Source: Amoebidium appalachense (Eukaryota > Ichthyosporea). Taken from it: a stretch of 64,000 nucleotides of DNA. Both the position numbers and the translations under genes were made by a program. The stretch covers positions 7,998,001-8,062,000 of the forward strand of contig CAVNZM010000007.1 of NCBI GenBank assembly GCA_963693365.1. The letters run 5' to 3'. Positions 1-12,000 of the stretch are shown piece by piece (the first letter of the stretch is position 1; the number at the start of each line of letters is the position of its first letter). The notes beneath the pieces are model-generated. The model saw only the letters and a list, made by a program, of their open reading frames with translations, was not told the DNA's origin and ran no database searches.

Positions 1-186
1 TGGCATATACCACCACGTGCACGTATACCACGACGACCAACCAATCATTCTGGGCCAGACAACAGTTTTGCTCCTTACGTATCCTCCCCCCCCCCTCCCC
101 CCCCTCCCCCCACCTCTCCCCCCCCCCCCCCCCCCCCCCTTTCCAGCCTATCAGCACACCATCCGGCAAGCAGTAGCTAGATACTG

Positions 187-231
<45 letters not shown>

Positions 232-449
232 AAAAAAAAAAAAAAAGCATTAGATACTGCAAAAAAAAGGGTGGGGGGGGGGGGGGGGGGGGAGGGGGCG
301 GAGAAGAAAAAGGGGGATAATAAAATAACACCCAATCATTATCAAACCTGCAGAATGCTACCACTCATTATCAGGGTGCTCTTTCGGGCCAGCTCCTCGC
401 CTAAACAGCCCTTTTTTCCTCGTATCTACCCCCCTCTCCCCCCCCCACC

Positions 450-481
<32 letters not shown>

Positions 482-485
482 ATGT

Positions 486-555
<70 letters not shown>

Positions 556-900
556 ACACACACACAAAAAAAAGAAAAAAAAAAAGCATGTACCCCCTCC
601 CCCGCCGCCCCCAAAAGAAAATAAAAAAAAAGGAAGAAAGAAAGAAAAAAAGAAAAAAAAAGGGCCACCAATTCGCCACCACCATCCCACCATTACATAC
701 CTACATCCCCCCTCCCCACACCCCCATCCCACCCCTTCCCCTCAACACCCACCACCCACCCGGCCACACATGCACACCAGCAGATGACCAGTGCGCCCCC
801 CTCCCCCCTCCCCCCCCCCCCCCCCCCACACCCCATCCTCCCTCCCCCCCCCCCCCCCCCTCCCCCCTTCCCCTCCCCCCTCAACCACACATGTTACTGT
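1..900. repeat. Compound homopolymer and CA-repeat block
   Basis: Poly-C and poly-A runs dominate. C34 (188-221) runs directly into A25 (222-246), A30 (451-480) is followed by about C55 and then (CA)n up to about 565, and C-rich tracts fill 795-885. Apparent open frames here are poly-Pro, poly-Gly or poly-Lys artefacts of the repeats. I see no gene. Confidence 0.9.
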
Positions 901-1935
901 AGTGCCTTTACGCATCCTAGAGATAAGTCAGCCAAGGAAAATCGACATGCTATCATTTTTACCCCCGCTACTTAAGTTCGGTAACTGGCGGCAGACCCGA
1001 AGCGGGTAGTTGATGCAAGCGACTCGGCGTATGACATCATTATGCTATTGAAAACGGCTAAGATATGTTTTGGTTGACTGTAGAACTCGGCCTATACGTG
1101 CAGGAAACATTCAAATCCTTTACAAGGCAGCATATATACACGTCCAATTAGACTATGGTTTTCCCCCTGAGGGACTATGTAGGCAGCGGCCCTGCTGCAT
1201 CTTCTGCACGGTGCAAGTAATCGATGTGGTTTGCCCGTCCCATCCCCCCTTCTCCCATCCCCCTCCCCCCCCTCCCCCCCCCGCACCTCCACCCCTCCTC
1301 TTCCTTCAAACCTCCGCCATCCTCCCTACCCCGCCTTGCACACACACACACACACACACAAACCGGCGCCCATACTGATATGCACACGGGCATCATCGTG
1401 CAAAGTGAACCATTCACGCCCATATACTTGTCCACCCGTGCCTGACAACGTACATGATGCGCCGGGAGCTTTTTATATATATAAGGTGTTCAAATGAGCG
1501 GCTCTATGACCTGCAGAAAGGTTCGACCGGGTGAGAGACTAGGTAAGTAAGTAAACATATCCGAGATGGGGAAGTGAATGAAACTGCAAAAGGTTGAGGA
1601 AAGCAGAAGGGAGGGGGCGGGGAGGGGGGGGGGGGGGGGGGTTGGAGGGGAAAAGGCAAGTGAAAGGGGACGATGGGGGAGGAGGAGGGGGGGGGGGGGG
1701 GGGGGGGAGGAGGGGGCGGGGAGCAGTTCCGGCAAGGGCACCTGGCCCCGGCGTTCAAGGCAAGGCCGGCGAGAACAGAGGTCAGCACTGAATATATAAC
1801 TGCAGGAAACTTTCATTTCAATGAGTATTAATGTGGGTTTGGTCCCCCAATTTGAATTCAAATGAATGCCGTGTGTTCAAACTCTCTAAGTGTTAAGGGG
1901 CATCATGAAAAATTAGGTTTAAAAAAACTGCGGGA

Positions 1936-1966
<31 letters not shown>

Positions 1967-2460
1967 TGCGTCACGTGGGCGCACATGTGTCCCCGTGTGT
2001 GTGCGCAACGGGCACACACACTTGTGTCCGTATGTGGAAGTGTGTATGGCAACGAATTCTAAGATGTGTGGCAGTGTGGGTGTGTGTGTGTGGTTATTTG
2101 TGTGTGTTGGGAGGTTTGGTGCTATAGGGGGGGGAAGGAGGGGGGGGAGAGTGGTGTGGTGTGGTGTGGTATGGTGTGTATATACGTGGGTGGTTGAGTG
2201 TTGGTACACATGTCATAGTAGTGCATGCGAGTGGAAATTGTGTTGTGTGCCCGGTGTGTTCGTGCACGTACATGCACTACATCACAGGGCATACACTGGC
2301 ACAGTACACATGCCAGTACGGTAAACACTGCCACGAGAAGGAATAATTCGAATTTCTTTGTAGATGGGGGTTTCTGTGTCGAAAGACACAGAGCCAAGGA
2401 CCAGAAAGGGATTTTAAATGAAGTAGCTTTATAAGCCTTTATTTTTTTATTCTTTTTTTA
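901..2460. other. No gene seen; mixed unique sequence and microsatellites
   Basis: Unique sequence at 900-1230 shows no convincing exon. A C-rich block and (CA)n lie at 1250-1360. G-rich blocks lie at 1610-1720, (GT)n at 1938-1963, and GT-rich degenerate sequence runs to about 2330. A T/A-rich stretch at 1470-1490 resembles a TATA box but has no gene attached. Confidence 0.6.
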
Positions 2461-2461
2461 T

Positions 2462-2900
<439 letters not shown>

Positions 2901-3114
2901 TAAATGAGTGTTTCATAAAGGAGCATAACACTAACAAGGTGAATCGCAAGACAAACCAAACCCTGGTGACCCAGACCCATAGAGGCCACCGTGAGGGTAC
3001 AGCACTGAAGGATAGCTCAAGGGATTGCAGAGCCAGAAATGTGGGCAGGAAGGGTGTCGTGGTGTCGAGTTGTGTTGGGAAGATGTTCAGAAGGTGTAGG
3101 AAGTTTGGTTCTGG

Positions 3115-3562
3115 GAGGGAAGGGGCGGGGGGGGGGGGGGGGGGGGGGGGGGGTAGGGAAGAGGTTCAGAGAGACCGTGTGTGCATGGGAGAGAGGTTGT
3201 GTGAAGAGAGGGAGGGAGTGAGGGACAGAGAGAAAGGGAATGAAGGGGGGGGGGGGGGGGGGGGGATAGAGAGAGGGTGTGTGTGTGTGTGTGTGTGTCA
3301 TGAGGAGTATGAAGAGAAAGGGGGAGGGGGAGGGGGGGGGGGGGGGGAAGAGAGAGGAAGAAAGGAGGAGGAATGAAGGAGGGAGGGAAAGCACGGGGGA
3401 GAGACGGCAGGCAGGGGGGGGGGGGGGGGGGGGGGGAGGAAGGGGGGACGAGAAATGAAAATAAGAGGGGGAAAAGGCGACCGTGTGTGCATGTAAGAAC
3501 TGACGGTGCTGTGTGAATGAAGGGGTGGGGAGGGGGGAGGGGGGAGGGGGGAGGGGGAGGGG

Positions 3563-3609
<47 letters not shown>

Positions 3610-3969
3610 TGTGTGTGTGTGTATACATACATATACATAGAGAGAGACGAGAGGGGGGGGTTACACTGTTTATTCGAGACACAGAGAGAGACAGACGAGA
3701 GGGGAGGGGGGAGGGGGAAGGGAGGGATGGAGGGAGAGGGAGACGGAGGGAGGGAGTGGGGGGAGGGGGGGGAGAAGGGAGGGAAAGCAGGGAGGGGGGA
3801 GGGAGGGAGGGAGGGACGGACGGACAGACGGAGGGAGGGAGAGGGAGAGAGGGGTGGGGAAGGGAGGAAAGGAGAGAGGGCAGGGTACCGGGGAGGGGGG
3901 AGGGAGGGGGCGAGGGAGGGAGGTAGGGAGGGGAGGGGGGGGGGGGGGAGGGGGGGGGAGGGAGAGGGA

Positions 3970-4049
<80 letters not shown>

Positions 4050-4165
4050 AGGTAGGGAGGGAGGGACGGACGGAGGGGGGGGGGGGGGGAGGGAGGGAGG
4101 GAGGGAGGGAGGGAGGGGGGGAGGGAGGGAGGGAGGGAGGGAGGGAGGGAGAGAGAGAGAGAGAA
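3115..4165. repeat. Purine-strand G / GGGA / GA block
   Basis: About 1 kb is almost all purine on the plus strand: poly-G runs (for example at 3123-3153 and 3240-3265), (GA)n at 3567-3607, GGGA/GGAG tetramers at 3780-4150, and (GA)n at 4006-4042. The long open frames on either strand (Ser/Pro/Leu or Arg/Glu/Gly) are artefacts of the repeats. Confidence 0.9.
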
Positions 4166-4169
4166 CATG

Positions 4170-4262
4170 CATAGCCTAAAAGTAAAGTGAGTTCCTCAAT
4201 CTTTGCTCATGCACGGAGATGGGCTGGGAGGATGGAAAGAATGGGAAAGGGGAGAAGTGTGT

Positions 4263-4293
<31 letters not shown>

Positions 4294-5230
4294 GGGAGGG
4301 GGGGGGGTTCGTGGCTGTAAAATGTTGATGCCAGTCGATTGGGCCATGTTATAATGATTACAGAGCAAAAGTACGTGGCCCAAAGTTTGCGTGTGGAGTT
4401 GGAGATCTGAAAAAATTTCTTTACCGATGTGAGTGATCCCAAGAGTTGACAAAAAGAACTAAAAAGAAACAAGGACAACCCCAAAAAAAGGGTGGATGGG
4501 TGGGTGTGGGAGGGGAGGGTGGTGGTGGTGGGGGGGGGGGGGGGGGGAGGGGGAGGGGGAGGGGGGGGGGGGGGGGGGGGGAGACGCTCAGGTAGCTCAA
4601 CGCATTAGAAGAAGATTAGTCAAAAGGTGGTAGACTGTAATTACTGAAACGTGTGCAGCAGAGGTTGGAATGCAAAGGAAAGAAAGGAAGAGGGGGGAGG
4701 AGGGGGGGAGCACAAAAGTCGAGAGATGGGAAACTGTAATTACATAACCGTGTGCAGTACGTGTTGGGAATACCGAAGAAAGAAGATGGGGGGGGGGGGG
4801 GGGGGGGAAGCAAAGCGCAAAAGGAAGGGGGGAGAGGGGGGGGGGGGGGGGAGGGGGGGCACATACCCTAAATCATTGTGTCAGAACAAGAACCACTTTC
4901 GTGATGCTGAGACCGCGGGTGAAATTACTTAAATGAGAATGGTGACCGGCCGGCATCCGACTAGGAGGTCAAGCTAGGCTCTGTAGTTTGTAACAAGTGC
5001 TGCTGGTAAGGACACAACTCAGGGCTCTACTCAAATGCTCTACTCGGTATGCTCCAAGTTACCTTGTTTGGGTGGCTTTGAACGGATCCCCAGTCCCCAA
5101 CCCGCAAGCTTCTACCATCCTAACACTATTAGCTGAAAATCATGAGACCTGTAACGCTTCGCCTCAAATCCACAGGACGACAACCTCAAGTAAGTGCGTA
5201 AGTCACGGAAAAGACACACGTAACCTGTGA
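4170..5230. other. No gene seen; G-rich repeats in unique sequence
   Basis: Unique sequence is interrupted by (GT)n plus poly-G at 4257-4308, G-rich blocks at 4500-4580, and G runs at 4789-4858. Two similar stretches around 4610-4665 and 4725-4770 share the string CTGTAATTAC and a GTGTGCAG string, which suggests a degenerate duplication of about 115 bp. No exon was recognised. Confidence 0.5.
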
Positions 5231-5232
5231 CT

Positions 5233-5264
5233 GTTTGCAGAACGCTTTGCCGCGTTCTGCAAAC
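5233..5264. other. Perfect 13-bp inverted repeat (hairpin)
   Basis: GTTTGCAGAACGC at 5233-5245 is repeated as its exact complement at 5252-5264, with a 6-nt loop between. It lies about 100 bp outside the left end of the TA-flanked element at 5,369. Its role is unknown; it could be a structured RNA or an older element end. Confidence 0.75.
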
Positions 5265-5368
5265 TTTGAAAGGCGGCCCACCAGCTCATGTATGCATAAC
5301 CTGCCGCAACAACTGCTCAATGCCAGCAGTGCGTGATTGGTAGAATCAGCTTGCGCAAGCATGACATA

Positions 5369-6426
5369 CATTAAACCGCTCGAATTTGGGACGATTTTTG
5401 AATCCCGTCATAAATTTGGGACACTTTTAATTGGCCCTCGGCGCATCACCCGGACTTGGGTCCATTATTACGTTTTTCCCGTCCTTTTTGAATGCCAGCG
5501 TGTCTGGTTGGCTGCCCAACCCGGCAGCCAAGTTTGAAAATAAAGGGCCGTTTTCTACCAGCCACCACAGCAGAGCAAAGCACATCCTCTTTCGAAAACA
5601 TAGGAACTCCTCATCCTCACTCTAAGGATTTCCTCTCACGTAGCCTCACATCTTTCATATGCTTTGTACTTTTAATGCCCATTTATCACACACCCTTGCC
5701 CCACAGACAGAATGGGGTTCCCAACATGAGTGCACAAGGGCAGAAAAGGCGCAAGCCACAGCAGAGGAGATAGAGGCAGCGTTTCTAGAACACAAAAATA
5801 AGACACATGAAGAGCGATGTGATTTAGCTGCAGAGCACGTGAAGCATAATATTTATTCTTACAGGGAAGTACCCGTTTTATCAGTATCCATACCCCGGAC
5901 AGATGTAGAGGTATGCTAACAGTACAGGAAGAGCATGCGTGTGTAGGTTGCACTTGTAGTACAGAACGACGCCTTTAGGACGGTCACAGGCAATAGGTTG
6001 TATGATGTGTTCAGTTTATTTTGTAAAAAAAGGCACCCTTGAAGCCTCGTTGAGTGTACAGACTGGTTTGAAAGCTAGAGAAGGCCCCAGGGGTGGGCAA
6101 CGGTGAAAGGAACAGCGAGAACACACCCAGCTGGTGCATGTGCGTCAGCATGTTCGTCTGCATATGCGTCTATGCAACACGTGTCCCAAATAAAAATGCA
6201 TTTTGAATTCAGAATGAAATTTGCAAGATGATACCCTAGGCTACATTCACGTGTCTAAGTCGTCGGAAACGTGTTTTATGAACCTCAGCGCTTATATACT
6301 GGGGTAGCCATGTGCCAGGGCTTGCTGGGGATGCTCGAATGTTCCAGAAAAAAGCTAAAAATAGCTACCCATAAGCGCTCGATCAGCGAAGACGCGAAAA
6401 GTGTCCCAAATTCGAGCGGTTTACTG
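5369..6426. mobile_element. Pogo/Tc1-mariner-like TIR element, probably non-autonomous
   Basis: The ends are 24-bp terminal inverted repeats with one mismatch (5369-5392 and 6403-6426). They begin CATTAAACC on the left and CAGTAAACC on the right, and share the core CGCTCGAATTTGGGAC. Each end is bordered directly by TA (5367-5368 and 6427-6428), the usual target duplication of Tc1/mariner/pogo elements. The CAGT start also fits pogo-like ends. A sub-terminal copy of AAATTTGGGACAC lies near 5411-5423. The element is 1,058 bp and I see no DDE transposase, so it is probably a MITE-like or internally deleted copy. The inverted repeats and TA are seen directly; the family assignment is inferred. 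Confidence 0.75.
5707..5910 (+). CDS. Possible exon inside the TIR element (unknown protein)
   Basis: A 204-nt, 68-codon stretch, open in phase 0 at both ends, is bounded by a good acceptor (TTGCCCCACAG, ending at 5706) and a good donor (GAG|GTATGC at 5911). The peptide is hydrophilic and probably helical, with the segment AEEIEAAFLEHKNKTHEER, and resembles no family I can name. It could be part of a degraded transposase, a captured host exon, or chance. No start codon or partner exon was identified. Confidence 0.3.
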
Positions 6427-6429
6427 TAG

Positions 6430-7860
6430 GGCCTCCGCCGCCCAGCGCGTTAGGATTATAAAGGTCGACCGATCTTTAATAAGTCATGGCAGTAGCCACT
6501 TGGATCTTTTTTAATCGACCAACTTCGTGGTGCTGTTAAGACCTACATATTTCATGCTGCATCAATTCAGAAGGCCAACAGGACTACATTGCGAACCACC
6601 TCATTGGAATGGATCCATTTGCCGCGCTCAAACTGTGAAGGTTATATTCGCCGACATTCGACGGGGGTAAAATATTCGGAAAAGACGTTCTGATTGGTCA
6701 TATGCGCACCGTTGTTTTGATCATGGTATGCATTTCGGCATATTTTTGAGTACACTGATTCAGTGATTGGGCAGCGCTGGCCTGAGGCTGCTACTACCCT
6801 GCTAGCGCTACTGAATGACCAAAATGGGCTTATTTTAGATAAAATAACAAATATAATGCTTTTTATTGCTTTTTAAGGGTCTATTTGTACATATAGTGTG
6901 TGTGAGGGATGCGTTTCTATTATAGTAATCTAGAACCCTTCTAGCGCTAGCGGCTAGATTTACAGACCACGTGCACACGTGGCACGTTCAGTGCCTTCTG
7001 CGTGTTATGAATGCTTGGCTAGAACTGAGCGGTTACAGTGTACCTGTTTTGCCTGTAGTAATTCAATGCAATTGAAGTAGCTATGGAAACAACTCAAACA
7101 ATAGCTGAGCGCGCGATATCAAGTTCCAGAGAGACCCAAAATTGCAGCATCATATGAGGACGCCGGCAAATTCGAAAAGAGAGTCCAATAGTATTTTTAC
7201 ACGTCTTCCCAACCTATTTATGTTATTGAATCTTCCATGGACCATTCTATAGATAGATCTGGCTGGCTTAGGACGAGTAAGTGGGTGCAAACCAGACGGC
7301 CTTGGTTCGTCAACGTAGAGGATGCATACGTATTTGATGGGAACTATGTTCAATGAAATCCGCTTTTAGCTTAGTAAGTAACTAATGGCTAGATTTATCC
7401 ATCATTGTTTAGAGCACATGCAGATATCCGATAGTATGCCTCATGATCAGTGACCTACCTATATATCTATAATAGTACTATGGTTTTGAAGATGAATCAT
7501 TCATGGGTGTGAGCCACATATGTTTGCCCGAAACAGCACCTACTGCTTCTGCAACAATATGCAGCTGCATGAGAATGGCGTCCCTACATATTATTATGCT
7601 CTCGTTAAAACTTTATCACCAGTCTGGTGTCGTTATATACATATTTTCTTTTTTGTTGGTCATCATTATCTTTAAATCTTTGCCGGGCCACTCTAGCTGG
7701 GCTGTGCCACGTGTTCGATCCTGATCAGCTCGGATCTAAAATCCGATGGAAGTTCGAACTTCGAGCTCCCCCTCCAGTCTCAGAGTTTACCGTTACCAGT
7801 GGCAAACATACGTGACAAAACATCAGCGAGATTCTATTAGCTCACCAATCACCCTCTGCC
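6430..7860. other. Low-repeat intergenic sequence, no gene seen
   Basis: This is one of the few stretches without long homopolymers. It is moderately AT-rich. The palindrome-like string TAGCGCTA recurs near 6801 and 6942. Only short open frames occur on either strand, without convincing splice sites or coding character. Confidence 0.5.
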
Positions 7861-8500
7861 TCTAACCTCCCTAGCCCCTCCCTTTCCCCCCCCCGCCCCC
7901 CCACCTCCCCCTCCCCCCACCTCCCCCCTTCTCCCCCCCCCCCCTCCCCCCTCCCCCCGGATCCCCTCTCCCCCCTTTCTGAATCCCCTTCTCCCTCCAT
8001 GCTCGCCTTCCTTCCTCCCACAAAAACAAACACATTCCCTTGACTAGCAAGCAAACGCTCAGGAACATCCTAGAGAGATCGGCTCTCATTCAAACCCGGT
8101 AAGCATGAACATGTAAAGGTACACGTACCCATTGAGAATTGTTGGTAACACACATGAACGGAAACAATATTCAATAAACGTTGATACAAAATCATTATAT
8201 GCTCGTTCAGTGCCTATAGACATACCCCATCTCAAACGTAAGCCTCCTTCCCCATTCCTTCCCCCCCCCCCCCCCCCCTCCCCCCCTTCTCCTATCCCCC
8301 CACCTGCTCTTCTCCCTCCAGCCATCAACCCTCCCCCCCTTCCCGGCCCCCTCTGAGTCCCCGGACCTCTACCCCCTCCTTCACCATTTCCCATCCAACC
8401 CCCTCCCCCTACCCCCCCCCCCCCCTCCCTCCCCCTACCCCCCCCCCCCTCCCCCCTCCCCCCCCCCCCCCCCCCCCCCCCCCTCCTTCCCCTCCCTTTA
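7861..8500. repeat. C-rich block
   Basis: Poly-C with sparse T occurs at 7870-7990, 8262-8350 and 8395-8500. Glycine-rich reading frames on the minus strand here are artefacts. Confidence 0.85.
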
Positions 8501-8541
8501 GCCCATCCCGGGCCTCTCCTCCCCCTCCTTCCCGTTGCCTT

Positions 8542-8604
8542 ATCCTAGCCCAGAAAATAACTTCGCAACTCCCCCATCCTATCCCAGAAAATAACTTCGC
8601 AACT
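8542..8604. repeat. 29-bp near-perfect tandem duplication
   Basis: The string containing CCCAGAAAATAACTTCGCAA occurs at 8542-8570 and again at 8576-8604, with a single mismatch and 5 bp between. Confidence 0.85.
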
Positions 8605-8857
8605 AACTAAATGAAATAAATAACTAAATAAAAGAATTCAACGGAAAAAAACAATACTTCTCCGCTCACACATAATCACCTTCCTTCCACCTCTAAGCAA
8701 TTGTGCTCACCAACTTAAGCCCCTGCCATTGGGAATGTTCATGTAGTCAGGGTAGAGGTTCCCTTGTACACGTTGCCTGCCCATTTTCCCTCTTTGAGCC
8801 ACCCCATTAAATCTCCGTTGTCATGCAGGTTGAACTGCATTAAAACTAGTACCAGAG

Positions 8858-8859
<2 letters not shown>

Positions 8860-8924
<65 letters not shown>

Positions 8925-9129
8925 TGTGTGTGTGTTATTTTCTATTTTTAGTTTATCCCGTTTTGTTCTCAGAGAGACTCCGAAGCGGGCCCTCATAGGA
9001 ACTACCAACTTCCACACAGCACCGAATGTTCCCTAATTTTGGGGCTGAAGGTGCAAGAAGCTAACACTCCGTTACAAATCCTAACTCCTACTACACTGAG
9101 CCCAGGGTTTGCACCCCAGCCTCGCCGAT

Positions 9130-9168
<39 letters not shown>

Positions 9169-9169
9169 A

Positions 9170-9208
<39 letters not shown>

Positions 9209-9330
9209 ACGTGCACGGCGCGCGCTTGTGTATCTTTGTCTGAGTGTGTGTGTGTGTGTGTTGGGGTGGGGGAGGGGGGGATGGGGGTGGTTGGTGGTGG
9301 TCGTGGGGAGGGCATGAAGCATGAGGGGGG
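8860..9330. repeat. (TC)n-(TG)n and (GT)n arrays
   Basis: (TC)n at 8860-8880 passes directly into (TG)n at 8881-8933. A further (GT)n array runs from 9130 to 9208, followed by a GT/GC mix and GGTGG-rich sequence to 9310. No gene. Confidence 0.9.
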
Positions 9331-9654
9331 GGAAAGAGAGAGGGACACACCGATCCTTCGCCTGCCCCACAATGGCCTGGCAGTGTTGTCAGTATCATGT
9401 CATCCCCAATTGTGGAGCGGGTATATACCAAGAATGGTGTAAAATTGATCAAAGGCCGTGGTGATGCATGCAAACACTAATGGATAAGATCTGGGCACTT
9501 GCCATTGGGTCGGGGCCAAGTGGTGGTTATGCATGCGAAGGGGGGGGGGGGGGGGGGGGGGAGGGGGGGCACCAATCAACCCACCAAGTTGACCCCCATT
9601 TTCCCCCAACCCGCACCACAACCAAACACGTTTAAACACCTTTTTAACACAAGC

Positions 9655-9787
9655 GGGCACACACACACACATACGCGAACACACAGACACACACAGACAC
9701 ACACACAAACACGTACATTAACACGCACGAACACACACACACATGCAAACACACACACACACACACACACGCTCGCGCACGCGCGCG

Positions 9788-9827
<40 letters not shown>

Positions 9828-10225
9828 ACACATAGAAAACACACAATCACACCTCCACACACACACTGTTGCACGCACACATGGGCGCACAAAAGCACAA
9901 ACACGTGCACACACATCCGCATATACAAACATATATATTGTCAAGAAGCACCAAACCTTTCGCGCGCGCGCACACACACGCACACACACATGCAACACAC
10001 ACAAGCATGCGCGCGCGCGCGCGCGCGCACGCGCGCACACACGCATACTAAACATACACGGTATCGCACAGTCACAAACAGAGAGAGCGGGAGAGAGAAA
10101 CATAAATAGGTATGCATTCTGTACGATACTAATAGACGCATTGGCTAATCGAGCCATTCATTGAACACAGATTTACACACTGACACTCACACACACACAC
10201 ACGCACACACACACACACACACCGT
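9655..10225. repeat. (CA)n with embedded (CG)n runs
   Basis: CA-rich sequence contains alternating CG runs at about 9779-9798, 9961-9970 and 10009-10036. Alternating purine-pyrimidine CG/CA tracts of this kind are prone to form Z-DNA. The unique string around 10080-10160 shows no gene. Confidence 0.85.
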
Positions 10226-10310
10226 CACGTGACACACAACATGAGCATAGCAATATGGAGAAAAAGGCTGACAAACATGCAAATGATACGAAGTACAGAA
10301 CCCGCCCGCC

Positions 10311-10650
10311 ATTAAGAACTCCCACAAAAAACATGGTCGCGGTGCATATTCTTGAAGTTTTTGCATGGCCGCTATCATATTCTTAAACGGCACGGGACCC
10401 CGGGGGGGGGGGGGGGGGGGGAGGGGGGGGGGGACGGGGGAGACATGGGGAGGGGAGAGTTGGGGTGTGTGTAGTGAGGGGGGGGGGGGGGGGAAGGGGA
10501 GGGGGAGGGGGAAGGGGGGAGGGGGGGGAGAGGAGGGGAGGAGTATGCATGATCCAGCAAAGTTTTTAGGTCAGTCCGCCGTTAAGAATATCCCAAAATC
10601 TGGGTGCGGTGCATATTGAACTTGGTCGCTAGCGTATTCTTATTGGCGGG
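10311..10650. repeat. Degenerate ~270-bp tandem duplication
   Basis: The block around 10311-10390 (CCGCCATTAAGAA ... GGTGCATATTCTTG) is repeated in diverged form at 10578-10650 (CCGCCGTTAAGAA ... GGTGCATATTG). A G-rich spacer at 10400-10535 separates them. Confidence 0.65.
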
Positions 10651-10774
10651 AGGTGGAAGGTATCTCAGACACAACCACCAACCCACCCACCATGTTGTCC
10701 CCCCCCCTCCCCCCCCCCCTCCCCCTCCTGCCTTCCTCCCCCCGCACACAAATCACACACATATACACCTACTG

Positions 10775-10890
10775 TAAGTTCCTAATAAATACAACGGCCA
10801 CCTACCCACCAACTGAAGTTGGACCCACAAGTACTGTCACGCACGCATGCACACACACATACAAACACATGCAGACACACATCCACACAG

Positions 10891-10965
<75 letters not shown>

Positions 10966-11570
10966 GAGAGAGGACGGCAGCGATCGGAGAGTTTAACAAA
11001 CACACATACACATACAAGCACATAATAAACACAACACCAACCCACCCACCTCGTGGATCTCCCCCTCCCCCCCCCCCTTCCCCCGCACCCCTTGTTCCCT
11101 CCCGCACACACAACACACATATACCCCCCTCCCCCCCCCGGACACAAACCACAATATACACATACTATAAGTTCCTAATAAATACACCCACCCACCCATC
11201 CACCAAAGTCGAGTCCACAAACACATGCACGAGCGCGCACACACGCACACACACGCACACACACGCACGCACGCACACACACACACACAAGCACACACAC
11301 AGAAGAGAGAGAGACTCGGGGAGACAGAGATCGTAGAGGCTGACAAACACACATACATATACAAATATAAAGCACATAACCACCACCGCGGACCAACCCA
11401 CCTAGTGATCCCCCTCCCCACCTCCTCCCCCCCCGCTTTCTTCCCGCACGCACAACACATGTATAACCTCCCCCCCCCCCTCTCCCCGCGCACACAAACC
11501 AGACACGTACACATATTTTAAGTTCTTAATAGACACACCCACCCATCCCCCCACTGAAGTTGGACCCACA
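10775..11570. repeat. Tandem array of ~350-390-bp units
   Basis: Three diverged units each begin with TAAGTTC(C/T)TAATA at 10775, 11168 and 11519. Each carries the same order of parts: CCCACC-rich, GAAGTTGGACCCAC or a variant, (CA)n, a GAGAGA stretch, AACACACATACA, a C-run, and a CCCGCACACA string. Spacing is 393 and 351 bp; the differences come mainly from microsatellite length. Confidence 0.75.
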
Positions 11571-11571
11571 T

Positions 11572-11634
11572 ACTCACACGCACACACACACGCACACACA
11601 CACGCTCGCGCGCGCGCACAAACACACACACACA

Positions 11635-11703
<69 letters not shown>

Positions 11704-11727
11704 CAACACACACACACGCACAAATCA

Positions 11728-11766
<39 letters not shown>

Positions 11767-11862
11767 CACACACACACACATGTAGCAACGCACACACACA
11801 CACGCACACACACACACACACAGACACACACACACACCACACACACACACACATGTAACAGC

Positions 11863-11913
<51 letters not shown>

Positions 11914-11920
11914 CCCTGCT
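11572..11920. repeat. Interrupted (CA)n array with regular TGTAACA interruptions
   Basis: About 350 bp of CA repeat is broken by similar strings (ACATGTAACA or ACATGTAGCAACG) near 11697, 11779 and 11852. This gives a higher-order period of about 75-80 bp. Confidence 0.8.
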
Positions 11921-12000
11921 ACACGTGCACACAGCAGGAGATGCAGTTGAACAGGCCTCAAGTACGACGTTGAAGATGACTGAAACAGAAATGAGGAGGT

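Noticed and set aside
3017-4179. Long Pro/Ser/Leu and Gly/Arg/Glu open frames on both strands
   Set aside because: They are translations of GGGA and GA repeats with no unique coding segment.
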